From a virus, in IMG/VR virus record IMGVR_UViG_3300042474_000379, positions 1 to 31,332 of that record: 31,332 bases of DNA. One strand, written 5' to 3'. The notes beneath the pieces were generated by a model that worked only from the letters and a program-made list of their open reading frames with translations, had not been told where the DNA came from and did not search any database. The position numbers and the translations under genes are program-made. Positions 16,743 through 24,761 of this stretch are shown piece after piece (the stretch's first letter is position 1; the number at the start of each line of letters is the position of its first letter).

Positions 16743-17065
16743 TAACGAATAATTGGAACATCATAGCTTTAAATTGCAAACCGGACGTAAATGGTATGCT
16801 TGATTATGTCGTTGTAGCCCATTGGACTTTAACAGCTACAGACGGAACTTATACAGGTTCAGTATATGGAACAGCATCATTTGAAGTTGATCCTGACAAG
16901 CCTAATTATGTACCTTATGAAGATTTAACTTTAGATCAAGTGGTCGCTTGGACACAAGATGCTTTGGGAGAAGAACAAGTAGCATCATATGAAGCGAATG
17001 TAGCAAGCCAAATTGAAGCACAGATAAATCCAACTATCATAACCCCTAAATTACCTTGGCTATGA
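16739..17065 (+). CDS. Conserved phage protein of unknown function following the tail fibre
   Basis: A 108-residue protein overlapping the fibre stop (ATGA), so probably coupled. The first half is beta-prone (WNIIALNC, DYVVVAHWTLTATDGTYTG) and the second helical (YEDLTLDQVVAWTQDALGEEQV, VASQIEAQINP), ending in LPWL. This two-part layout is common in small proteins directly downstream of phage fibre genes. I believe it belongs to an uncharacterised family in that position. A fibre-assembly or capping role is an inference. No catalytic motif is visible. Confidence 0.65.
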   Translation: MITNNWNIIALNCKPDVNGMLDYVVVAHWTLTATDGTYTGSVYGTASFEVDPDKPNYVPYEDLTLDQVVAWTQDALGEEQVASYEANVASQIEAQINPTIITPKLPWL

Positions 17066-17538
17066 TAGACTTCATGGTTTTAGCGCTTCCTAGATCAGGA
17101 ACAGCATGGGTTTCTAACTTGCTGACAACTGATACTTCACTTTGTATTCATGAATCAGCAATGGATTACCATACGACTGATTTAGATGCGATGGAGTATA
17201 GCGGAACTTTAGGAATTGCTGAAACCAGTGCATTTATTAGAGTGGATGAACTTAACCTACACTCTGCTAAAAAGCTAATTATAGACCGTCCTTTTGATGA
17301 TATAAATAAATCAATAGCAGAGCTAGGCTTTAAAGCGATGCCTTCATATTCGGCTGATTTGATGATTCAACTTAAAGGGTATAGAATAGCTTATAAAGAC
17401 TTGTTTAATTACGAAATTATGTCAGAAGCATACTACTATTTGCTTCGTAAAGAACTTAACCAAGAACGGCATAAAATGTTATGCCAAATGAATATACAGA
17501 ACACCGCAGCTATTGAACGTGTCAGAGGAATAGTATGA
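17062..17538 (+). CDS. Sulfotransferase-like P-loop protein (short)
   Basis: The N-terminus MIDFMVLALPRSGTAWVSNL carries the RSGTxW phosphosulfate-binding loop (R11-S12-G13-T14-x-W16) seen at the start of PAPS-dependent sulfotransferases. The rest is 158 residues long, against 250-300 for full enzymes. Sulfotransferases move sulfate from PAPS to sugar hydroxyls or tyrosines. Whether this short form is catalytic is uncertain, since no clear 3'-phosphate-binding serine motif is obvious. ATG 17062 overlaps the preceding stop (ATGA) and is preferred to an upstream TTG. The stop overlaps the 2OG-oxygenase start in the same way, so the two are probably co-translated. Possible roles are modification of a virion protein or host surface glycan. 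Confidence 0.6.
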   Translation: MIDFMVLALPRSGTAWVSNLLTTDTSLCIHESAMDYHTTDLDAMEYSGTLGIAETSAFIRVDELNLHSAKKLIIDRPFDDINKSIAELGFKAMPSYSADLMIQLKGYRIAYKDLFNYEIMSEAYYYLLRKELNQERHKMLCQMNIQNTAAIERVRGIV

Positions 17539-18110
17539 ATAATATTATGGCCATTGCTAATGTAGATATTACGCAGATACTGTTACAGTTAAAACGTAAT
17601 CCTCAGCTTTGGAACAGAAACCCTATCAGAACAAATACGCCTTCTAGTCCTCATTATGGATTTGAGGACATCCATGTTAGATTCCGCGATCTCACTGAGT
17701 ATGACGGTGGTGATTGGGCTAAATTTAATGGCGAACACCGTTCATGCTGGTATAAAGAAGCAGATAGCCTTCCAGCTATTAAAGACTTAGCCTTTCAGTT
17801 AATGGCTACCGTGAAAGGTGAAGAACTAGGCGGAATCTTAATATCTAAAATCCCCCCCGGTGGATTATGCAAACCCCATACTGATACTACTTGGCACGCC
17901 AAGTATTATGATAAATATGCAGTACAGTTAGAAAGCCATCCAGATCAAGCGTTCTGTTTTGAAGAAGGAGAGCATATATCTCCACCAGGTGAAGTCTATT
18001 GGTTTAATAACCAAGCCGTTCATTGGGTGCGTAATAATTCTCCGGTTGACCGGATCACATTAATTTTCTGTATTAAATCAGATAGGAGGTTTTCATGCCT
18101 TGGGGAATAG
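17535..18110 (+). CDS. 2-oxoglutarate/Fe(II)-dependent aspartyl/asparaginyl beta-hydroxylase-like protein
   Basis: The 191-residue protein shows the facial triad of the double-stranded beta-helix oxygenases: H115-x-D117 in KPHTDTTWH, and H163 in NNQAVHWVRN, with R173 (VDRITLIF) placed to bind 2-oxoglutarate. The spacing and the PPGGLCKPHTD / AVHWVRNNS pattern fit the aspartyl/asparaginyl hydroxylase family (PF05118-like). Such enzymes hydroxylate protein side chains or small molecules; the substrate is unknown. It overlaps the sulfotransferase-like gene by four bases and the next ejection gene by 16. This position among virion genes suggests a structural protein or the cell surface as target. 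All catalytic residues are present. Confidence 0.8.
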   Translation: MNNIMAIANVDITQILLQLKRNPQLWNRNPIRTNTPSSPHYGFEDIHVRFRDLTEYDGGDWAKFNGEHRSCWYKEADSLPAIKDLAFQLMATVKGEELGGILISKIPPGGLCKPHTDTTWHAKYYDKYAVQLESHPDQAFCFEEGEHISPPGEVYWFNNQAVHWVRNNSPVDRITLIFCIKSDRRFSCLGE

Positions 18111-18880
18111 CAGCAGCAGGAATAGCATCAGGCGCTTTAGGGGCAGCGGGGCAATCTGACGCAGCAGCAGCATCAGCCGCCGTTGCGCGAGAACAATTAG
18201 ATTGGACAAAGAAAGTCTATGGGCAAGCTCAAAAAGACATTAAGCCTTACACACATTTAGGTGAAGTTGGGGCTACAGGATATGAAGCTAATCTACCTTA
18301 CCTGACATCACGTTACGGTATGGAGGATTACAGACAAAGTCCTTTATACACACCGATGGTAAGAAATTTAGCTGAACTGCAAGCAACGCCAGGCTATCAA
18401 TTCCAATTGCAACAAGGTTTGCAAGGCGTTCAACAAGGCGCGGCTTCTAAAGGTGGCTTGCTATCTGGCGCTGCTGGTCAAGCCATGAACACTTATGCTC
18501 AAGGTCAAGCAGCTCAAGGTTATCAATCGGCTTGGGAAAGAGCGCAGAAAGCTTACGGTACAGCCTTTACCCAAGATTTAAACCAAAAAGCACAAATTGG
18601 TCAAATGTATTTAGAACCTGCCAAGTTAGGTCAAAACTCTGTATTAGGTTTAGGTCAAATAGGTGTTGGTGCGGCTAATGCAATGGCTCCAGCTTATCAA
18701 GCATTAGGCGCTGCTAACGCTGCTGGAGCAGCTGCACCTTGGACTGGAGCTGCTAGTGCAGTAGGTTCATTAGGTAGTTTATTTGGTGGAGGCGGTATTG
18801 GTTCATCAGGCGGCTCATATCCTGGCGGTTCACCTTCATCGCAAGTGTCTTGGGGCTATCAACCTGGTCTAGGGGGTTAA
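18095..18880 (+). CDS. Ejection (DNA-transfer) protein, P22 gp7-like
   Basis: A 261-residue protein, strongly Ala/Gly/Gln-rich, with a small-residue hydrophobic N-terminus (WGIAAAGIASGALGAAG) and Gly-rich C-terminus (GGGGIGSSGG). The centre carries a helical amphipathic segment (LQATPGYQFQLQQGLQGVQQG, AQGYQSAWERAQKAYGTAF). These features recur in phage internal virion proteins that leave the head ahead of the DNA and form part of the trans-envelope conduit. Gene order (three consecutive ejection-type genes after the tail genes) supports the call. AGGAGG at about 18083 within the upstream gene's 3' end precedes ATG 18095. Confidence 0.75.
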   Translation: MPWGIAAAGIASGALGAAGQSDAAAASAAVAREQLDWTKKVYGQAQKDIKPYTHLGEVGATGYEANLPYLTSRYGMEDYRQSPLYTPMVRNLAELQATPGYQFQLQQGLQGVQQGAASKGGLLSGAAGQAMNTYAQGQAAQGYQSAWERAQKAYGTAFTQDLNQKAQIGQMYLEPAKLGQNSVLGLGQIGVGAANAMAPAYQALGAANAAGAAAPWTGAASAVGSLGSLFGGGGIGSSGGSYPGGSPSSQVSWGYQPGLGG

Positions 18881-18881
18881 A

Positions 18882-20378
18882 ATGAGTGACTTAACTGAAA
18901 TTTTAAAAATGCAATGGGAAGCATATCCTAACGCTTTAAAGACCGGACAAGAAGCTCAAGCTAGTGCTATTGGATTAGAAAATGCCCGTAGAGCGCAACA
19001 AGAGCGTGAAGGGTTAAAAGCTTTATATGCTAAACAAGCTCCACCTTCCTATCAACAAATAGGTGCCTTTGACCCTGCAATGGCGCAAGAGTATTTAAAA
19101 AATCAGTTTGTTATGCAAAAAGATATGGTAGGGATGCAGCATCAACAAGCAGAAACAGCTAAAATTTTAAATGCAGAAGATAGAGAAAAAGAAACTTCAA
19201 TGGCTAATGCAGCGTTGCCTTTTTTAAACGCTTATGAAGCTAATAAAGGTAAAATTCCAGACGCTGAAAATCTTTATAATTTAAGAACTGCGTTAAGTAA
19301 AATTTCAACTCAAGCAGTTGCAGAAGGGTGGGCACCCAGCCACCATACATCGATGGATCCTAATGCTACATATGAATCCATAGTATCAAATGCTAATAAA
19401 AGCAAAGTTTATACGGATAGTCAACGATTAAATCAAGAGGCAGCTAAAGCTCAAGGTTCTCAACAAGGGCTTGTTCAAGGAGGGGTTGCACCTCAACCAA
19501 GCACTTATTACAATTCATTTGGGCATGACGAAAATGGAAACGCTTTTGTTATTCCAGGGTCTAGTGGAATGTGGCCTCCAGGCGCTAAAAGCCCTGAAAA
19601 TACTCAGCCTCCTGACGCTAACGCTACGCCTGCCGATCCAGCCAATATTAAGAAATTAGCTTTTTATGAAGGTATGTTGAAGGATCCTGATGCAACTGCT
19701 GAAGATCAAGCTTTTGCAGAAGCTCAAATTAGAAAATTAAGTCCTAAAGAAAATTTTAAAGTACAACCTCAAGTAGTAATTAACACACCTGAACAAATGG
19801 ATGTTAAAAAAGCCAAGCTAAAAGGTGAAATTGCAGGGGCTGAAAAAGCAGCTGCTTTAACTGCTGAAGAAAAAGCTGCTGATAGAAAAGCCATAGAAAC
19901 TTATTTTAGAGGCCCAAAACCTGAAGCAATAAGAAAACTTATTAATGAATCTATTGAAGGTGATGTTCAATCAGGGCTTGCTAGATTAGGTAAATTTTTT
20001 GGTGTTGCAGTCCCTGGTGGCGATGCTTTAGCAGCATTAAAAGTTATCCAACAACAAATGGCAAGATCGCTTCCTTATGCACCTGGAGCATCTTCAGATA
20101 TAGATGTCAGAAATAGATTAGAAATGATATCTAACCCTGCTACTGATGAACCTATTGTAAATAGACTTCGAGCTTTGGAGGAAGTTATTAGGGACGCAGA
20201 AGCGTATGTTGTTCAAAAAGGTGATTTTTTATCTGAAGATCAAATTCTTGACTCCATTGAAAATGGGTATTTATCTGAAACTAATGCATTAGAAATGATT
20301 AATAACAGATTGCTTAATAAAGGAAAACCAATTTACGCCCCGACGCAAGGTAACAAAACTTCAACTGGAGTAAAGTAA
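18882..20378 (+). CDS. Ejection / internal virion protein, P22 gp20-like position
   Basis: A 498-residue, highly helical, Gln/Ala/Lys-rich protein. The first 100 residues are amphipathic helices, the middle (about 200-260) is a disordered Pro/Asn/Gly stretch, and a second long helical region (about 295-480) ends in a Lys-rich tail. No enzymatic motif is visible. It begins one base after the gp7-like gene and is followed by another large helical protein. Together the three fit the P22 gp7-gp20-gp16 ejection set by order and composition, but the sequences are too diverged for a one-to-one assignment by eye. Confidence 0.6.
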   Translation: MSDLTEILKMQWEAYPNALKTGQEAQASAIGLENARRAQQEREGLKALYAKQAPPSYQQIGAFDPAMAQEYLKNQFVMQKDMVGMQHQQAETAKILNAEDREKETSMANAALPFLNAYEANKGKIPDAENLYNLRTALSKISTQAVAEGWAPSHHTSMDPNATYESIVSNANKSKVYTDSQRLNQEAAKAQGSQQGLVQGGVAPQPSTYYNSFGHDENGNAFVIPGSSGMWPPGAKSPENTQPPDANATPADPANIKKLAFYEGMLKDPDATAEDQAFAEAQIRKLSPKENFKVQPQVVINTPEQMDVKKAKLKGEIAGAEKAAALTAEEKAADRKAIETYFRGPKPEAIRKLINESIEGDVQSGLARLGKFFGVAVPGGDALAALKVIQQQMARSLPYAPGASSDIDVRNRLEMISNPATDEPIVNRLRALEEVIRDAEAYVVQKGDFLSEDQILDSIENGYLSETNALEMINNRLLNKGKPIYAPTQGNKTSTGVK

Positions 20379-20379
20379 A

Positions 20380-22251
20380 ATGGGCATGACAATAGAAGAT
20401 TTACGCGCAAAAATAGCACAAAGAGAAGCAACTCAACCAAATGAAACCATGATGAAAGCGGTAGCTAATGCTGCTGCAAAATGGAAAGCTTCACAAATGC
20501 CTAAGCCTGAAGCGTGGGAAAAATACGGCTACGCTAAAACGCCTGCTGAAGAATCAGGTATGGCTAATTTTGCATTAGGCGTTAACGCGGCTGCACGGAG
20601 GCAGTATGCAGGGTTAAAAGGGATGTTTACTGATTTAACGCCTGCGGAACGTGAAGAATTAGCCGCTTCAAAATCCTACGTAGAAGCCGCACCTTGGCAA
20701 GCTACAGCAGGTGAAATATATGGGCAAGCAGTTCCTCAAATAGCATTAAATAAAATTACGCCTGCAATAGCAGGGGTTAAAGGAATAATGCCTTTTCTTT
20801 CTAGGGTAACAGGTGCAGGAGCGTATGGCGCAGCGACAGAACCTGAAAATAGAGGTAAAGCTGCAATGTATGGCGCAGGAGGTCAAGTTGGCGGTGAAGC
20901 TTTAGGTTATACAATCCCCCACGCTGTAAATATAGGAAAAAAAGTATATGAAGGCGTAGCTGGAATGCTCCACGCGCCTACAGCAGCAGCGCAGATATTA
21001 GGTAAATTTGCAGAAGTGCCAGGTAGAACGATCCCAGAAACTGTTGATCTTTCTCGTACATATGAAAATATTCCTGAACTTAAACCAACTTTAGGAATGA
21101 TGGTTCCTGAAGATCAAAGGTCATTGCTTGAGTTTGAAAATTATGTGCGTACTAAATTTGGTAAAACTGCTTTAGCTGAAGCAGATATTTATAATCAACA
21201 AGCTATATTAAAAGGGCTTCAAGAACGCGCATTTGATCCAACGCAAGCGACTAAAGAAATGGAGTTATTAAACGCTGAAACTGGAGCTTTGCGTAAAACA
21301 GCTTTTGAAAAAGCCAGAGAAAAATCATCTGCTGAACTTGCAGCGCCCATAATGCGTGTAACATCGGATATTAGAACTCGCCCAGGTGAAACTGGCTTAG
21401 GCTCTCCAGCAGCGCAAACACAGGCATCTGAAATTGAAAACATTGCTTTAGGCCCTGTAAGTAAAAAATCAGTTATTGGCGCAGGAGGATTAGCAGTTGA
21501 TGTCCCTGTATTTGCCAGAAAAGTTGATCCTGCCAATCTTTATGCGGCCAGAAAAACAATTGATGATGTTTTAAGAGGCGCTGTAGGGCCGAACGATGAA
21601 ATTAAAAATGCTATTAAAGCTAATAAAGTAACAGCAATGGAATTGAAAGGTGCAATTGATGAAGCGTTAAAAGATGCAAGCGCTGGAAATTGGGAGAAAT
21701 ATCTCAACACTTACATAGAAAAGATAAAGCCTATTGAAGAAGGTAAAGCTTTTCAGGGAGTTTTAGAATTATTTAAAACCGCGCCTAGAATTCCTGGATC
21801 AACTTTGGCAAACATCAGTCCTTTTAAAATGCGTAAAGCTGCTTCAGAAGCTACATATAAAGAAATAGGAACTTCGTTAAAAGACATACTTTCACCAGAA
21901 GGTAGATCATTTTTAGATGATGCTGCAAATGCAATGTCAGCTATTGAAAATGTTAGGTCTGGATTAAATGCAACTAACAATTCAGCCACAGCATCAAGAT
22001 TTTATGAAATGGTTAGAAACCTACCTAAAGCAGCGCAACCCGTAATAAATGCAGGGTTAGCAGCGGTTAATATACTTACCAAAAATAAATCGCAAGAAAT
22101 TATTGTTGACGCTTTACAAAACCCTCAAAATTTTCAAGCAATTGTTGACAGATATAATAAAATGAACAAAGTTCCAATATCACCTTCTCAAGCTAAAGGG
22201 CTTCAAGTGCTATTGGGTTCTGTCGGAGCAGGCGCAGCGCAACAAAGATAA
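20380..22251 (+). CDS. Ejection / internal virion protein, P22 gp16-like position
   Basis: A 623-residue Ala-rich helical protein with weakly hydrophobic, Gly-rich stretches (about 110-200: IALNKITPAIAGVKGIMPFL, GAGAYGAATEPENRGKAAMY, GGEALGYTIPHAVNIGKK) that could insert into membrane during DNA entry. P22 gp16 (609 residues) has similar size and is the last ejection gene. No lytic transglycosylase glutamate motif is recognisable. GGAG at 20367-20370 precedes the ATG, and an internal ATG two codons later is possible. The role is inferred from position, size and composition. Confidence 0.6.
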   Translation: MGMTIEDLRAKIAQREATQPNETMMKAVANAAAKWKASQMPKPEAWEKYGYAKTPAEESGMANFALGVNAAARRQYAGLKGMFTDLTPAEREELAASKSYVEAAPWQATAGEIYGQAVPQIALNKITPAIAGVKGIMPFLSRVTGAGAYGAATEPENRGKAAMYGAGGQVGGEALGYTIPHAVNIGKKVYEGVAGMLHAPTAAAQILGKFAEVPGRTIPETVDLSRTYENIPELKPTLGMMVPEDQRSLLEFENYVRTKFGKTALAEADIYNQQAILKGLQERAFDPTQATKEMELLNAETGALRKTAFEKAREKSSAELAAPIMRVTSDIRTRPGETGLGSPAAQTQASEIENIALGPVSKKSVIGAGGLAVDVPVFARKVDPANLYAARKTIDDVLRGAVGPNDEIKNAIKANKVTAMELKGAIDEALKDASAGNWEKYLNTYIEKIKPIEEGKAFQGVLELFKTAPRIPGSTLANISPFKMRKAASEATYKEIGTSLKDILSPEGRSFLDDAANAMSAIENVRSGLNATNNSATASRFYEMVRNLPKAAQPVINAGLAAVNILTKNKSQEIIVDALQNPQNFQAIVDRYNKMNKVPISPSQAKGLQVLLGSVGAGAAQQR

Positions 22252-22271
22252 CCATATTTTTAGGAATTGAA

Positions 22272-23216
22272 ATGACTCAAGCTTACTTATCACCGATTTT
22301 ACAAAACGCGCAGTTTAGCGATGACGGTACTTTCTTAAATGGAGGGCTTATTTGGTTCTACGCGGCAGGTACGTCTACACCATTAACTGCTTATCAAGAT
22401 GGCGCTGCTACAACGCCTTGGCCTAACCCTATAATATTAAACGCTAGGGGCGAAACAGGCGGTCAAATTTGGTTGAATGGCATCTACAAGATGGTATTGC
22501 AAGGCGCTCCTTTAGTCGGTGAAACTAACGGCCCTGCTATCTCAACTTTTGATAACATTTACGGTATCAACGCTCCGACATCGTTTGCACCTCCTTATGT
22601 ATTTGCAGGCACGTCAACTTCACAATCTAACACTGACATCTTCATGGGATGGAATGGTGTTAATTTTACTGCTTCACAAGATACTACTGATTTTGGTGCT
22701 AACTGGCCTATTAATATAACAGGCGCTGCTGGCCCTATTGGTCATGTAGCTGCTTACGCTGGCAATGTCGTACCATTAGGGTACTTAGAATGTAACGGTG
22801 CAGCGGTATCAAGAACAACTTATGTTAATCTGTTTGGTGTCTGCGGTATTTTATACGGGGCAGGCGATGGCACAACGACTTTCAACCTTCCCGATCTAAG
22901 AGGATATTTCGTTCGTGGTTGGGATGATAACGCTGGAGTGGATGTTGGGCGTGTCTTAGGTTCTACACAAGCAGATTTAGTCGGGCCAATTACCGATCCT
23001 GGACATACGCATACTGACGCAGGGCATGTACACAGCGATACAGGCGCTAATTCTACTTTTGGGGGTACATCTGGCCCCGATAGTATGCAATCATGGTCAG
23101 GTACACATAACACCGCAACAGGTATTGCTAATATTCAATCCAATACAACTGGCATTACTGGTGGTACAGAAACCCGTCCTAAAAACGTAGCAATGATGTA
23201 TATCATCAAAACATAA
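22272..23216 (+). CDS. Tail-collar-domain fibre protein
   Basis: A short fibre of 314 residues. Residues 1-100 form a beta module (FSDDGTFLNGGLIWFYAAGT, PWPNPIILNARGE, IWLNGIYKMVLQG) that recurs in many phage fibres and resembles the N-terminus of the gp4-type protein at 9962. From about residue 154 it is a classic phage tail-collar domain: GPIGHVAAYAGNVVPLGYLE, CNGAAVSRTTYVNLF, TTTFNLPDLRGYFVRGWD. A metal-binding-like H245-x-H247 and H252-x-H254 cluster follows, and the protein ends with RPKNVAMMYIIKT. Such domains mediate attachment to fibres or host. A TAGGAA site precedes the ATG. Confidence 0.88.
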   Translation: MTQAYLSPILQNAQFSDDGTFLNGGLIWFYAAGTSTPLTAYQDGAATTPWPNPIILNARGETGGQIWLNGIYKMVLQGAPLVGETNGPAISTFDNIYGINAPTSFAPPYVFAGTSTSQSNTDIFMGWNGVNFTASQDTTDFGANWPINITGAAGPIGHVAAYAGNVVPLGYLECNGAAVSRTTYVNLFGVCGILYGAGDGTTTFNLPDLRGYFVRGWDDNAGVDVGRVLGSTQADLVGPITDPGHTHTDAGHVHSDTGANSTFGGTSGPDSMQSWSGTHNTATGIANIQSNTTGITGGTETRPKNVAMMYIIKT

Positions 23217-23229
23217 CGAGGGTAGTTAA

Positions 23230-23436
23230 ATGGGTAAATTATTAGGTTTATTTATTTGGTTGAAGTCAAGGTTATCTGAGCCTAGCACAATGGCTTCAAT
23301 TGCAGCGGTATCTGCTTTAGGTGGTGTTAATGTTGATCCTGGCAAAGTGCAAGATGCGCTTAATATTGGCTCAGTTATATTTGGTGCTTTAGGGTTTTTT
23401 ATATCTGAAGCAAAACCTTTAACCAAAGTTGATTAA
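23230..23436 (+). CDS. Small membrane protein of the lysis cassette, putative holin
   Basis: A 68-residue protein with a short amphipathic N-terminus (GKLLGLFIWLKSRL), a small-residue helix (SIAAVSALGGVNV) and a hydrophobic helix (IGSVIFGALGFFI), ending in a charged tail. Two candidate membrane-associated segments immediately before a lysozyme gene fit a holin or pinholin that releases the endolysin. The hydrophobic segments are short, so a non-holin role cannot be excluded. GAGGG lies upstream of the start. Confidence 0.6.
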   Translation: MGKLLGLFIWLKSRLSEPSTMASIAAVSALGGVNVDPGKVQDALNIGSVIFGALGFFISEAKPLTKVD

Positions 23437-23447
23437 AAGGAAACAAT

Positions 23448-23675
23448 GTGACTGATCTTAACTGTAGAGTTGCTAAAGTAGAACAAAAAATTGAAGGGCT
23501 TACGCAAGAACTTCATAAAGAACTTGAAGATTCCAGAAGAAGATCGGATCGTATTTTCTTAGCACTAGATGAACTTAAGAAAGATTCAGCTAACAATAAA
23601 GGCTTCTTCGGAGGTATTGTTTTTGCCGTTGGTGCTATATTTGCTGTAGTGGCATATGTTTTTGGTAAAGGGTAA
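23448..23675 (+). CDS. Coiled-coil plus single-TM lysis protein (XhlA-like architecture)
   Basis: 75 residues: an N-terminal coiled coil (NCRVAKVEQKIEGLTQELHK, then charged repeats to about 45) and one C-terminal membrane helix (FFGGIVFAVGAIFAVVAYVF). This layout is shared with hemolysin XhlA-type proteins found beside phage holins and endolysins. The start appears to be GTG at 23448; the ATG two bases earlier is out of frame and is followed at once by a stop (ATGTGA). AAAAGG at about 23435 is the likely binding site. The stop overlaps the lysozyme ATG by one base, so translation is probably coupled. Confidence 0.65.
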   Translation: MTDLNCRVAKVEQKIEGLTQELHKELEDSRRRSDRIFLALDELKKDSANNKGFFGGIVFAVGAIFAVVAYVFGKG

Positions 23676-24106
23676 TGAGTGCATTAGAATTGTTAATCAA
23701 ACTCCTTAAAGAGTCTGAGGGATGTAAACTTACCAGCTATAAATGCCCAGCAGGGATTTGGACGATAGGTTACGGTCAAACCAAAGGCATTAAAGAAGGA
23801 ATGACTTGGACTCAAAACCAAGCTGATGAAGATTTAATTAAAACGGCATTAGATGTGCTTAATCAAGCGATTAAGGCTTCACCCATACTAGCAACAGCTA
23901 ATATGGAAAAACAAGCTGCAATAGCAGATTTTGTTTATAATTTAGGCATTGGTAGTTACACTTCTTCAACGCTGAAGAAAAAAGTAGATGCTAATGATTG
24001 GATTTCCGCAGTGTCTGAAATCAAACGTTGGGATAAAGCAGGCGGTAAGGTCTTAAAAGGTCTTACTATTCGTAGAAATAAAGAAGCAGAATTAATATTA
24101 TCATGA
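23675..24106 (+). CDS. Endolysin, GH24 (T4-type) lysozyme
   Basis: Hydrolyses the MurNAc-GlcNAc bond of peptidoglycan at the end of infection. The active-site pattern E15-x8-C24-x5-T30 is visible in SEGCKLTSYKCPAGIWTIGY, with the family hallmark WTIGYGQT. Cysteine occupies the place of the usual aspartate, a variation known in this family (E-x8-D/C-x5-T). The 143-residue length is standard. There is no signal-arrest helix at the N-terminus, so it should be cytoplasmic and depend on the holin. QAAIADFVYNLG and GLTIRRNKEAELIL match the usual C-terminal region. Confidence 0.95.
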   Translation: MSALELLIKLLKESEGCKLTSYKCPAGIWTIGYGQTKGIKEGMTWTQNQADEDLIKTALDVLNQAIKASPILATANMEKQAAIADFVYNLGIGSYTSSTLKKKVDANDWISAVSEIKRWDKAGGKVLKGLTIRRNKEAELILS

Positions 24107-24264
24107 ACGAAATTACATTGACATTGTCATTAGAAGAACTAAACATCATCATGAACGCATTGGGAGTTGGTCAATTTACCCAAGTTGCTCCGGTCATTCA
24201 AAAAATACAACTTCAAGCAGGCCCGCAAGTTCAAGCGATGCCTGCTGAAGAAGTAGTTGAATAA
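24103..24264 (+). CDS. 53-residue conserved-type phage protein after the lysozyme
   Basis: Overlaps the lysozyme stop (ATGA) and encodes 53 residues starting MNEITLTLSLEELNIIMNAL. The pattern 'T-L-S-L-E-E-L-N-x-I-x-N-A-L-G ... P-V-I-x-K-I-Q-x-Q' is one I associate with small proteins common in phage late regions, of unknown function. It has no membrane segment. Its stop codon is directly followed by the stop of the convergent leftward operon, with no space between. Confidence 0.7.
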   Translation: MNEITLTLSLEELNIIMNALGVGQFTQVAPVIQKIQLQAGPQVQAMPAEEVVE

Positions 24265-24579
24265 TTACTTATTGAAGCCTGGTATTGGCTCAATAGGTTG
24301 AATTTGAGGAAATGGGGCGACTAGCATAGCAGGTGCTATTTGCTCCATTGGTGGTAAGATCGGCAATTCAGGTGTGGTAATGTTTGTGCCTAATGCCATT
24401 CTATTAATAGTCATTCCATTAGTACACGTTGTTAAAGTACCAAAAGTTGTGCAGTTGATTGATTCTGCTGATGCTACATTAACCATTAAGGATATGATTA
24501 ATGCTATAGTAAGATATAAGTTAATCATTCTAGCTTTATAAAGTTTAGCTTCTAATTCTTCACAGTTATAAAAGATCAT
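24265..24579 (-). CDS. Membrane-anchored protein with proline-rich tail, unknown function
   Basis: Last gene of the leftward operon, 104 residues. A GGGGA site upstream supports the start. After a short charged N-terminus comes one hydrophobic helix (about 18-38, MINLYLTIALIISLMVNVAS) ending in an ASA-type signal-peptidase site. Then follow a two-cysteine segment (CTTFGTLTTC) and a Pro/Ile-rich tail to residue 104. The chain past the helix should face the periplasm. Such small proteins can act in lysis, superinfection exclusion or host takeover, but no motif selects among these. It overlaps the upstream gene by four bases. Confidence 0.6.
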   Translation of the reverse strand: MIFYNCEELEAKLYKARMINLYLTIALIISLMVNVASAESINCTTFGTLTTCTNGMTINRMALGTNITTPELPILPPMEQIAPAMLVAPFPQIQPIEPIPGFNK

Positions 24580-24761
24580 TGTTGTTCCCCAAATAATTGA
24601 TTGCGCTCTCTAGCCATCCTCAAGGTGCAAAAACGTTGATGTAACCGTATCAAAACCATCGCACGTCTAGCGCCTACTTTTTCCATCTCAAGAAGGGTTA
24701 GCACTTCTTCTTCTTCTAAATCCGGTAATACTTCATTTAGTTTTCGCCAACTTAATTTCAT
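24576..24761 (-). CDS. 61-residue phage protein downstream of the helicase, unknown function
   Basis: Highly charged helical protein beginning MKLSWRKLNEVLPDLEEEEV, with a basic second half (RRAMVLIRLHQRFCTLRMAR). The pattern of a 'W-R-x-L-N-E-x-L-P-D-L' start, then a helical 'ARR...RLHQR' segment, is familiar from small genes adjoining phage helicases. A partner role to the helicase is only inferred. It overlaps both neighbours by four bases, indicating tight translational coupling. Confidence 0.65.
   Translation of the reverse strand: MKLSWRKLNEVLPDLEEEEVLTLLEMEKVGARRAMVLIRLHQRFCTLRMARERNQLFGEQQ

Noticed and set aside
17852-17858. Run of seven C in the hydroxylase gene as a possible frameshift site
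   Set aside because: The reading frame is intact across it and all catalytic residues follow in the same frame, so no shift is needed.
24245-24270. Weak AAGTA...TACTT hairpin at the convergent operon junction as a terminator
   Set aside because: A five-base AT-rich stem with a ten-base loop and no U-tract is too weak to call.
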